Part shown: in pieces, positions 1 through 7,326 of the stretch
Layout: each line of letters starts with the position of its first letter
Numbering within the stretch: position 1 is the first letter of the stretch
Assembly (NCBI GenBank): GCA_025357975.1
Contig: JANYKY010000413.1
Location: 1 to 8,602, forward strand
DNA from: Gemmatimonadaceae bacterium
GTDB taxonomy: Bacteria; Gemmatimonadota; Gemmatimonadetes; Gemmatimonadales; Gemmatimonadaceae
Direction of reading: 5' to 3'
Length of the DNA stretch: 8,602 nt
Position numbers and translations under genes: made by a program
The notes under the pieces: model-generated
Told to the model about the DNA's origin: nothing
Seen by the model: the letters and a program-made list of their open reading frames with translations, nothing else
Database searches by the model: none

Positions 1-615
1 CACGGCATAACGTTCCTGCCCTTCCTCGGTGTTTTTCTCATGGCCCAGGTGGCGGGCCAGATCAGCCACGTACCGGGAGGCGCGGGCGTCTTCGAGAGTG
101 ACATTGCCCGAGCGAACGCCGACGACTACCGCGTTCTCGCCATCGTACGCACGGACTATAAAGGCCGTACCAGCGCCGATTACGTGTGCATTCCCGGCTC
201 GCACGTCAAATTCGCGATTGAGCGAACGTGCCACGTCGAACTGCGCTGCGCCTGTCAGCTCGACTTCTGTTCGCGTTTTCGTAACGGCATACCGGATTCG
301 GGAATCGCCCGCGAGCGTTGCAACTGCGTCATCGCCGAGGCGAACTTCTCTGCGCTCGTTCGGGCCGGTCGATATGGTAGAGACCTTCGCGCTTGAGAGC
401 GACCCTGGTGGCGCTTTAAATGATTTTCGGACCAATACTCCCGCGACGAGCAGCAAGACGATCGCTATACCCGTCAGGCGACTGCCCGTCGCCCAACGGG
501 CTGAATAAGGCGGGATTGGCGAACTGCCGCTCGTGTTGCGCGCCGCGGACGGTGGTCCAGGATCAGTCGAAGCTGGGGGCGCGGGGGAGCGTTCCGAAGG
601 TTGATTACTTCCCAT
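1..615 (-). CDS. FecR-domain single-pass membrane protein (3' end off the window)
   Basis: Reading the complement gives an open frame of 205 codons from ATG (615-613) with no stop before the left edge, so the C-terminus is missing. Residues 1-46 form a tail rich in Pro, Ser and Thr, residues 47-62 are one hydrophobic membrane segment (core IAIVLLLVAGVLV) followed by Arg/Lys, and residues about 87-176 match a FecR domain: VRLGDDAVATL, then VELTGAAQFDVA, then FDVRAG, then IGAGTAFIVRAY and a VRSGNVTLED strand. FecR proteins classically transmit a periplasmic signal to an ECF sigma factor or act as periplasmic scaffolds. The usual N-terminal anti-sigma type region (DUF4880-like) is not recognisable; the tail is low-complexity instead. 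No sigma factor gene lies upstream; a Ser/Thr kinase gene does, in the opposite direction. No Shine-Dalgarno sequence precedes the ATG, and an in-frame TAG 21 bases upstream limits any longer start. The FecR call is firm; the partner and signal are unknown. Confidence 0.85.
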   Translation of the reverse strand, partial: MGSNQPSERSPAPPASTDPGPPSAARNTSGSSPIPPYSARWATGSRLTGIAIVLLLVAGVLVRKSFKAPPGSLSSAKVSTISTGPNERREVRLGDDAVATLAGDSRIRYAVTKTRTEVELTGAAQFDVARSLNREFDVRAGNAHVIGAGTAFIVRAYDGENAVVVGVRSGNVTLEDARASRYVADLARHLGHEKNTEEGQERYAV

Positions 616-632
616 AAGTTTGTATCTGCAAT

Positions 633-3600
633 ATGCCTACAAAAGAAGCGTTGGAAATCGGACAATCGATCGATCGCTATGAGGTGATCTCTCTCCTCAG
701 TGCGGGCGGGATGGGGGAAGTCTACCGCGCCCGCGATCCGCTGCTCGAGCGCGAGCTCGTTCTCAAGGTTCTCCCGCAGCGAACGCAATTTCACACTGAG
801 CCGCTCGAGCGGTTCGTTCGCGAAGCGCGGGCCGCATCCGCCCTGAACCACCCCAACATCGTCACGATCTACGCGATTGGCGAGGCTGATGGATGCCATT
901 TCATCGCGATGGAGCTGGTGAAGGGCCGTACGCTGAGACAGATCGGGCGCGAAGGCGTATCGGCGAAACTCGTCGCGCAGGTAGGTTCGCAAGCCGCGCG
1001 TGCGCTCGCAGTAGCTCACGAAGCGGGGATCGTTCATCGGGACATCAAGCCTGAGAACGTGATGCTTCGCGACGACGGTTATGTGAAGGTTCTCGACTTC
1101 GGAATTGCGCAGCTCTCTCGCCATGACACAGCGACATCCGAAGATTCGCGCCTCACGCGGCCTGGAATGGTGGTCGGTACAATGCGCTACATGTCGCCGG
1201 AGCAGGCTACCGCCGATGAGGTGACGCCGGCCAGTGACATGTTCTCGCTGGGAATCGTTCTGTACGAGCTAGCCACTGGCAGGCATCCGTTCGAAGCGAG
1301 CTCTGACATGGCCGTGCTGAGCTCGATTATTCTCCGCGCTTCGCCTCCGCCGTCCCGGCTCAACCCAAGAATTCCGAAAGCATTCGACTCGATCATTGCG
1401 CGAATGCTGGCGAAAAATCCGACGATGCGGCCAACGTCTGTCGAGGTCGCGACCATCCTCGCAGCGATCGCGGATCCGGTTGCGTCGAATGGGTCTGACC
1501 TGCTCCCGCCGCAGCCTCGCGGAGAGGTTGTCGGGCGAGAGGTTGAAAAAGCTGCACTACGCGAAGGGTTCGCCGCAGCTATAGCGGGGCAGGCATCGAT
1601 GATCTGCGTTTCGGGAGAACCAGGTATCGGCAAGACAACCCTGGTCGAGGATTTTCTCTCTGATCTGCTGCGTGCCTCGCCGCATCTCGTTGCTCGCGGA
1701 CGGTGTTCGGAGCGTCTCGCGGGGGCCGAGGCCTTCCTTCCGATTCTCGATGCCGTCGAAGATCTGCTCAGTGAAGATCCGGACGGTGTCATCAGAAAGG
1801 CTTTCACGACGCACGCACCGTCGTGGACAAAGCAAGTAGCTCCGTTCGATACGGGCCCGCCAGGCAATTCCCCGCCAGCGTCGCAGGAGCGATTGAAGCG
1901 TGAGCTTGCCGCGTTCCTGTCGGCTATCTGCACGAGTCAGCCTCTCGTGCTGTTCATCGAAGATATCCACTGGGCGGACACCTCCACTGTCGATCTTCTT
2001 GCATACATCCTGACGCGTCTCAGTGACGACAGGCTGTTCACGATAATCACGTTCAGGCCTTCGGAGCTTCAGCTCGCTCAGCACCCATTTCTCGCGCTCA
2101 AGCTCGACCTGCAGACAAAAGGAGTCGCGCGCGAGTTACCGCTCGCATTCCTCACCGAGAATGAAGTACGCGCACTGCTGGCACTCAGGTTTCCCGGTAG
2201 CGCGTTTCCCGCGGAGCTGGCACGAGTGATTCATTCGCGCACCGAGGGCAATCCGCTCTTCGTCGCGGACGTCGCACAGTATCTGCGAGCAAAGGATGTC
2301 GTCAAGGAAGTTGGCGGCATTTGGTCAGTCTCGGGTTCCCTTCCCGACCTCGAGCGCGAGCTGCCTGAGTCGATGCGAAGCATGGTTCAGAGGAAAATCA
2401 GCCAGCTGAGCGAAGAAGACAGCCAGCTCCTCGTTGCTGCCGCGGTGCAAGGTCACAGCTTCGACTCGTCGGTACTGAGCGCGGCACTCCAGCGTGATCC
2501 AGCCGAGGTCGAGGAACGGCTCGACGAGCTCGAGCGCGTCTACACGTTTGTCATTCGCCGCGATGAATATGAGTATCCCGACGGCACACTCACTACACGC
2601 TACAGGTTCGTGCACGTGCTGTATCAGAATGCTCTTTACGCGTCGCTGTCGGTCTCGCGGAAAGTGCAAGTCAGCAAGGGCATCGGTGAAGCTCTTCTCA
2701 AGGTGCAAAAGGGAGTTGCCGGGCCGGTCGCCGCAGAGCTCGGCTTCCTCTTCGAGACCGCTCGTGAGCACGGCCGGGCCAGCGAATACTTTGCTATTGC
2801 GGCGAGAAATGCTGCGCGCGTGTTTGCAGTTCAGGAAGCGTCAGTGCTTGCACGCCGAGGGCTCGCGCTTCTTGCCAAAGTAGAAGAGAGTCCTGAGCGC
2901 CAGAACCGCGAGCTTTCGCTGCAAAGCGTTCTCGGGACAAGTCTCGCCGCGACGCTTGGCTACGCCGCGCCGGAGATTCTTGTCGCCATGGCGAGAGCGC
3001 GGGTTCTCGCCGAGGAGCTTGGTCAACAGCCGCAGCTCGCGCCGGTGTTATGGGGACTCTTCGCTTACTACCTCGTGTCGGGGGATATACCCGAGGCGCG
3101 CTCGATGGCCGATCAGTTCTTGCGTTGGGCGACGGCAATCGGCGACCCGCTCAGTCTCGTCGGGGCTCACTGTGCTGAAGGCTTATCGCAATACTACGTG
3201 GGCAACATTCCGCTCGCACTGAAGCATTGCGAGATGGCTGCTACGCTATATGATCGAGGCGAGCGCACCACATATCACTCGATTTACAGAATGGATCCCG
3301 GCGTGTTTTTTCAAAGCGAGCGCGCGCGGTCACTGTGGTTGCTCGGCAGGCCGGACAGTGCACTCGAAGCGCGCGATGCCGCGCTCCAGCTCGGCGACGA
3401 GAGTCCCGATCCGCGCAGCCTCGCATTGGCCATGTTGTTCGCGGCTGTGTTGCATCAGCTGCGGCGCGAGGTGGACAAGACCCTTGAGTATGCAACTAAG
3501 TGCATCGAAATCTGTGACGACCATGGCATCGCGCAGGAGCGCGTCTGGGCGATGGCGATTCACGGCTGGTCGCTCGCTTTTTCGGGCCGTGCGGCTGAAG

Positions 3601-4115
3601 GAATCAAGGAGCTGGAGGCGAGCATTGCGGTGCAGCGGAGCCGGCACGCGGAGCTCAATCTCACGTTCGCGTTGCGGCAGCTCGCTGAGGCATTCAACAA
3701 GAGCGGGTCGTACGAGCGTGGCCGCGAAGCGGCGCGCGAGGGGCTGCAGCTCTCGGAACGGCATGGCGAAGTTGCATCGAAGGTCGAGCTCTATCGCATC
3801 ATGGGAGAAAGCGTTCGCGAGCTGGCGCGAGAAGCCAATGTCGATCGGGACGATTGGGCAACGCGGTCCGGATCGACAGTATCACCGGAGGCTTGCTTCA
3901 GGGCGGCTGTCGAACTCGCGAAAAAGCAGGGATCAAAAAGCTTTGAGCTGCGGGCTTCTATTGCGCTTGCTGGGGAGCTGCGAGCGCGGGGCCAGGAAGA
4001 GCAGGCGCTGGCGCTCGTGAGTGAGCTGCGCTCCGAATTTCGAGAGGGCGCCGATACAAGAGATCTTCGCGACGCCGATGCCTTTCTCGCTGGAAAGCCG
4101 GTCGTGGCTTTCTAA
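633..4115 (+). CDS. Ser/Thr protein kinase fused to STAND-type ATPase and TPR-like repeats (PknK-like)
   Basis: A soluble 1160-residue signalling protein. Residues 16-280 are a complete Hanks-type kinase: glycine loop SAGGMGEVY (23-31), Lys45, helix-C Glu64, catalytic HRDIKPEN (135-142), DFG (155-157) and the GTMRYMSPE activation-segment end (182-190). All catalytic residues are present, so it should be active. Residues about 298-560 are an AAA_16/STAND-type NTPase, with Walker A GEPGIGKT (328-335), Walker B LVLFIEDIHWAD (438-449) and the EGNPLF motif (538-543). Residues about 700-1155 are helical TPR-like repeats of the type found C-terminal to such ATPases in adenylate-cyclase and LuxR-like regulators, ending with the typical EGADTRDL stretch (1138-1145). 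No membrane segment is seen, unlike PASTA kinases, so a cytoplasmic ligand or protein partner probably acts through the TPR part. The ATG at 633 lies 14 residues before the kinase core and suits the family, but it lacks a Shine-Dalgarno sequence; TTG at 651 is an alternative. It is divergent from the FecR gene and ends at a strong terminator. Confidence 0.95.
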   Translation: MPTKEALEIGQSIDRYEVISLLSAGGMGEVYRARDPLLERELVLKVLPQRTQFHTEPLERFVREARAASALNHPNIVTIYAIGEADGCHFIAMELVKGRTLRQIGREGVSAKLVAQVGSQAARALAVAHEAGIVHRDIKPENVMLRDDGYVKVLDFGIAQLSRHDTATSEDSRLTRPGMVVGTMRYMSPEQATADEVTPASDMFSLGIVLYELATGRHPFEASSDMAVLSSIILRASPPPSRLNPRIPKAFDSIIARMLAKNPTMRPTSVEVATILAAIADPVASNGSDLLPPQPRGEVVGREVEKAALREGFAAAIAGQASMICVSGEPGIGKTTLVEDFLSDLLRASPHLVARGRCSERLAGAEAFLPILDAVEDLLSEDPDGVIRKAFTTHAPSWTKQVAPFDTGPPGNSPPASQERLKRELAAFLSAICTSQPLVLFIEDIHWADTSTVDLLAYILTRLSDDRLFTIITFRPSELQLAQHPFLALKLDLQTKGVARELPLAFLTENEVRALLALRFPGSAFPAELARVIHSRTEGNPLFVADVAQYLRAKDVVKEVGGIWSVSGSLPDLERELPESMRSMVQRKISQLSEEDSQLLVAAAVQGHSFDSSVLSAALQRDPAEVEERLDELERVYTFVIRRDEYEYPDGTLTTRYRFVHVLYQNALYASLSVSRKVQVSKGIGEALLKVQKGVAGPVAAELGFLFETAREHGRASEYFAIAARNAARVFAVQEASVLARRGLALLAKVEESPERQNRELSLQSVLGTSLAATLGYAAPEILVAMARARVLAEELGQQPQLAPVLWGLFAYYLVSGDIPEARSMADQFLRWATAIGDPLSLVGAHCAEGLSQYYVGNIPLALKHCEMAATLYDRGERTTYHSIYRMDPGVFFQSERARSLWLLGRPDSALEARDAALQLGDESPDPRSLALAMLFAAVLHQLRREVDKTLEYATKCIEICDDHGIAQERVWAMAIHGWSLAFSGRAAEGIKELEASIAVQRSRHAELNLTFALRQLAEAFNKSGSYERGREAAREGLQLSERHGEVASKVELYRIMGESVRELAREANVDRDDWATRSGSTVSPEACFRAAVELAKKQGSKSFELRASIALAGELRARGQEEQALALVSELRSEFREGADTRDLRDADAFLAGKPVVAF

Positions 4116-4141
4116 GTGTTCCGAGGTTTACCGCAGTCGAA

Positions 4142-4173
4142 AAAAAACGCCGTCAATCCGAACGGCGTTTTTT
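4142..4173. terminator. Bidirectional intrinsic terminator
   Basis: A perfect 12-base inverted repeat (4142-4153 with 4162-4173) surrounds an 8-base loop. The GC core CGCCGT/ACGGCG is flanked by an A tract on the left and a T tract on the right, so the transcript from either strand would form a stem followed by a U run. It sits in the 82 bases between the kinase stop (4115) and the end of the convergent lipoprotein gene (4198) and should serve both. Confidence 0.9.
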
Positions 4174-4197
4174 CCTCACTGCCTTTGTTTCAGCTGC

Positions 4198-4740
4198 TTA
4201 AAAACCGTAATGCCAGCGCGTTGCCTGAAGGTCGATATGAATGTTGCGAACTCCTGATGCCGTGCTATCGACTACGATGCTGCCGACGGCATCATCCAGC
4301 GGGCGAAGCTCATCGTTGGATAGCGACGCTGGATGAAAACGGATCGAAGCCTTCATCGGAGGCGTGTCGTCGAGAATCTCGAGTTTCAGTCCGTAAGTTC
4401 CAACGTCGAGCGGCTTGCCATACGTGTTTCCAGAAAAGATGACGTTGATGAATCCGTTGTCGCCGTTGGCGGTAACGCCGCCGTCCGTCGATACCCAGCA
4501 GCTAAAGCCATGATAGCCTTTATCGGCAAGCGTACCCACGAACTTGGTGGGCTTGTCACCGCTGATCTGGCCAATCGAGCCGTATGAGGCGTCCAGCGCA
4601 CTGACTGCGCACGTATTGGATCCGGTAATGGTTGCCTTAACGTGGTAGGTGGGCGCTGCTACAAAAGGCGCGGTGTTGTCGGCCATTTTGCACGCGGACG
4701 AAGCGGCGACGAGCGCCAGAACCAGATAGGATGATCGCAT
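4198..4740 (-). CDS. Predicted secreted lipoprotein of unknown function
   Basis: A 180-residue protein starting at ATG 4740-4738. The N-terminus is a short lipoprotein signal peptide: Arg2, hydrophobic core YLVLALVAA (5-13), then SSAC with the candidate lipidated Cys17. The -3 residue is Ser rather than Leu, so the lipobox is acceptable but not ideal. A GTG start at 4782 would add 14 residues (ending TPPP) ahead of the signal peptide and is less likely. The mature part looks beta-rich and globular, with Gly/Asp/Thr-rich turns and two further cysteines (Cys44, Cys81) that could form a disulfide. Strand-like C-terminal segments (GSIVVDST, NIHIDLQATRW) suit a beta-sandwich. I do not recognise a named family. 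It is convergent with the kinase gene, shares its terminator, and is divergent from the histidine kinase gene. No Shine-Dalgarno sequence is visible. That it is an expressed exported protein is well supported; its role is not known. Confidence 0.8.
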   Translation of the reverse strand: MRSSYLVLALVAASSACKMADNTAPFVAAPTYHVKATITGSNTCAVSALDASYGSIGQISGDKPTKFVGTLADKGYHGFSCWVSTDGGVTANGDNGFINVIFSGNTYGKPLDVGTYGLKLEILDDTPPMKASIRFHPASLSNDELRPLDDAVGSIVVDSTASGVRNIHIDLQATRWHYGF

Positions 4741-4810
4741 CGGAGGCGGGGTAAGAGATACTTGCTTGACGCTCGACGCCACAAAAGGTCACAAGGAGTG
4801 GCTAAGTGAA

Positions 4811-4838
4811 AAAATAAACATCTTTTTACGGATGTCCT
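4811..4838 (-). promoter_or_regulatory. Possible promoter for the lipoprotein gene
   Basis: On the minus strand AGGACA (4838-4833) and TATTTT (4816-4811) are separated by 16 bases; each matches the sigma-70 consensus at four of six positions. The predicted transcript would begin near 4803 and give a leader of about 60 bases before ATG 4740. This lies in the AT-richest part of the divergent intergenic region. It is a motif match only, and chance matches in AT-rich DNA are common. Confidence 0.3.
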
Positions 4839-4924
4839 ACCCCTTTTTTTCGCCGCCCGAAAGCGCCGAAAAGTGACCGCAATCAATGCGTCGCGGCGCG
4901 CCTCCTGCGTACAGGTATCGCCGT

Positions 4925-7252
4925 ATGAGCACTCGCGCAAAAACGTCGGCTGTCCTTATCGTCGACGATCGCCCGGACAACCTGATCTCGCTCGAAGCTC
5001 TGCTCGAGCCCCTCGTCCCTGAGACCGGAGTTCGGCTTCTCAGTGCCAATAACGCGGACGAAGCCCTACGTCATCTCCTGCACGAAGGCGATGCGGTCGC
5101 TCTCGTTTTGCTCGATGTTGAAATGCCCGGTACGGGCGGACTCGAAACAGCCAGCCTGATCCGTCAGCGAACCCGGAACGAACACGTTCCCATAATCTTC
5201 CTCACTGCTCTCGAGACCGATCGGCGCCGGGCCACACTTGGTTATCAGTCTGGCGCCGTTGACTATCTAACGAAGCCGTTTCAGCCCGATGTACTGATCG
5301 CCAAGGTGCGCGCATTCATCGAGCTGCATCAACGCCGCGATGAGGCAATTCTCAGCGAACGGCGCCGCTACGCAGACCAGGCACATCTCGTTCGCGAACA
5401 AACTCTGCGTGATGAAGCAGCCCTTGTCGAGACTCTTCAGCGCGTCGGTACCGCGCTCGCCTCGGAGCTCGATCTCGAGCGGGTCGTTCAGCTTGTCACC
5501 GAAGAAGCGATTTCTCTGACGCGCGCGCAAGTCGGAATCTTCGGAACGACGTTCACCGGGAAGGCCGTCATTCGTTGCGACGATGTCGCCGATCAACCGC
5601 AAGGCCGCGACCCAATCGTGCCGCCTCAGGACCTGCCGCGAGAAGATCTCGCCGTGCGCAGCTACCTCGCGGTTCCGGTGAGCTCACGAAATGGCGAAGT
5701 GATCGGCGGCTTGTTCTTCGGGCACGAGACGCCAGGCGTATTTGGTGACCGGGAAGAACGCCTCGTTGTGGGCATCGCCGGGTGGGCCGCGGTTGCGATG
5801 GACAATGCGCGTTTGTATGCGGCCGAACGACAGGCACGCGTGGGCGCGGAGGGCGCTTCACGCACCAAGGCTGAATTCCTGGCGACGATGAGTCACGAGT
5901 TCCGGACTCCGCTCAACGCCATCGTTGGCTACGCACAGCTTCTCGACATGGGAGTCCTTGGGCCCGCGACCGCCGCACAGCATGCGCACCTCGAAAGACT
6001 TCAGGCGAGCGCACGACACCTGCTTCAATTGGTTGACGACGTCCTCGACGTAGCGAAAGTCGACGCAAACCGGCTTGACGTGCGACACGATCTACTGATG
6101 ACCGGCGCAGCGGTCGCATCTGCGGTCACGCTGGTGCAGCCGCAAGCGACGGCGAAAGGTGTGCGGCTGATGGATTTGCATACAAGCGAGCCGGGCTTTC
6201 CATACGTCGGCGATGAGCATCGCGTCCGGCAGGTGGTGATCAATCTCTTGTCCAACGCCGTGAAGTTTACTCCATCCGGCGGGCAGGTCACTATTGAATG
6301 TGCCATGACAACTGGCCCTGGCCCGGGTGTGATGACCAAGGATTCTGATGATACGGACGGAGAGCGCTCGTGGGTGTGCATAAAGGTCGAGGACACCGGC
6401 CCAGGCATAGCGCCCGACCTGATCGGTCACTTGTTCGAGCCGTTCGTGCAAGGCGACGGAGCCTTGACCCGGCAACACGGAGGCACGGGACTCGGCCTCG
6501 CGATAAGCCGGCGTCTCGCTCGGCTAATGGGTGGCGACATAACGGTTGCGAGCGATGACGGCTCGCCGACGGTCTTCTCGCTCTGGCTCCCGGCTGCAAG
6601 TGGTACGGAGGCGACTGCCGGGCCGGATAAACCGGCTGACAACGCATTCCGGAGGACGCCGCGGGGCATGAGCGCACTGCCGAGCGTGTCCACGGGCCCA
6701 CTGGACTCCGCCGCTTATGACGTGCTCCTGGCCCTCAGCGTCCGGCTTGCATCAGACGCAGAAACAATTGCCGAGCGTTACGTCGGTCGCTTGCGCTCGG
6801 ATCATCGCTTTCCCGGAGTCAAGCACTTGCCTGCAGTGCAGCTTCGAGATCATGTCACGCCGTTCGTCGGGCTGCTTGCTTCGCAGCTGATGATCATTGG
6901 AGAGACGCGTGGTCAGGCCCCCGATCTGCTCCGCGACGGCGGACAGATGCAGCGAACAATGGCGGAGCTTCACGGAGCTCAACGGTTCAGGCTTGGGTGG
7001 AGTGAGGCAGATGTAGAGCGCGAAACTCCACTACTGCTATCGGAGATCATCGACGAGCTCGAGCATGCCGCAGATCCGGGCGATACGCCGCGCGCGACAA
7101 GCGCTCAGGGCGGTGCGATCCAGACAATACCACGCGAATCCGTCAAGGCCGCAACAGACTACGCCTCGGTCCTTGCACGTCACGTTCTGGAACAATCGAC
7201 TCGAAATGCGATGCGCTCGTTCAGGTTTGCAAAGAACGCCGACGCGCCTTAG
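4925..7252 (+). CDS. REC-GAF-histidine kinase with C-terminal RsbRD_N-like domain
   Basis: A 775-residue soluble two-component protein. Residues 9-130 are a receiver domain with the acidic pair Asp14/Asp15, phospho-acceptor Asp64 (VLLDVEMPG), Thr94 and Lys117 (LTKPF), all present. Residues 140-170 look like a helical linker; about 170-300 is a GAF-type sensor domain (YLAVPVSSRNGEVIGGLFF at 247-265). HisKA follows with His324 in TMSHEFRTPLNAI, then HATPase_c with the N box INLLSNAVKFTP (439-450), DTGPGIAP (490-497), FEPFVQGD (504-511) and GGTGLGLAISRRLA (519-532). After an unstructured linker (560-592), residues 593-715 form a separate helical domain resembling RsbRD_N of stressosome RsbR proteins. 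No membrane segment is seen. I chose ATG 4925, eight residues before the first receiver strand and with a weak AGG about 9 bases upstream; ATG 4886 would add 13 basic, unconserved-looking residues. No separate response regulator is adjacent, so the target is unknown. Confidence 0.93.
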   Translation: MSTRAKTSAVLIVDDRPDNLISLEALLEPLVPETGVRLLSANNADEALRHLLHEGDAVALVLLDVEMPGTGGLETASLIRQRTRNEHVPIIFLTALETDRRRATLGYQSGAVDYLTKPFQPDVLIAKVRAFIELHQRRDEAILSERRRYADQAHLVREQTLRDEAALVETLQRVGTALASELDLERVVQLVTEEAISLTRAQVGIFGTTFTGKAVIRCDDVADQPQGRDPIVPPQDLPREDLAVRSYLAVPVSSRNGEVIGGLFFGHETPGVFGDREERLVVGIAGWAAVAMDNARLYAAERQARVGAEGASRTKAEFLATMSHEFRTPLNAIVGYAQLLDMGVLGPATAAQHAHLERLQASARHLLQLVDDVLDVAKVDANRLDVRHDLLMTGAAVASAVTLVQPQATAKGVRLMDLHTSEPGFPYVGDEHRVRQVVINLLSNAVKFTPSGGQVTIECAMTTGPGPGVMTKDSDDTDGERSWVCIKVEDTGPGIAPDLIGHLFEPFVQGDGALTRQHGGTGLGLAISRRLARLMGGDITVASDDGSPTVFSLWLPAASGTEATAGPDKPADNAFRRTPRGMSALPSVSTGPLDSAAYDVLLALSVRLASDAETIAERYVGRLRSDHRFPGVKHLPAVQLRDHVTPFVGLLASQLMIIGETRGQAPDLLRDGGQMQRTMAELHGAQRFRLGWSEADVERETPLLLSEIIDELEHAADPGDTPRATSAQGGAIQTIPRESVKAATDYASVLARHVLEQSTRNAMRSFRFAKNADAP

Positions 7253-7326
7253 CATCGCCAGACATCGGCAATTCGGGACGACTCGCGGTCCATCGACTAG
7301 ATTGAGTCATACGCTCAAGGGGTAAA

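Noticed and set aside
29..508. Plus-strand open frames at 29-508 and 40-396
   Set aside because: They lie opposite the FecR-domain gene, whose minus-strand product shows a membrane segment and family motifs. The plus-strand products are low-complexity and Arg/Ser/Thr-rich, typical of shadows.
661..680. Repeated ATCGATCG palindromic run near the kinase start
   Set aside because: It encodes the ordinary SIDRY stretch ahead of the kinase domain and is too short and simple to call an operator.
474..1124. Minus-strand 216-codon open frame across the FecR and kinase starts
   Set aside because: It overlaps two well-supported genes, including the kinase catalytic core, and its product is Arg-rich with no recognisable domain.
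3250..4020. 256-codon plus-strand open frame inside the kinase gene
   Set aside because: It is an out-of-frame reading of the TPR region, very rich in Arg and Ser, while the main frame continues with a family-typical C-terminus.
4333..4587. Plus-strand open frame opposite the lipoprotein gene
   Set aside because: The minus-strand frame has a signal peptide, a sensible composition and a terminator at its end; the plus-strand frame has none of these.
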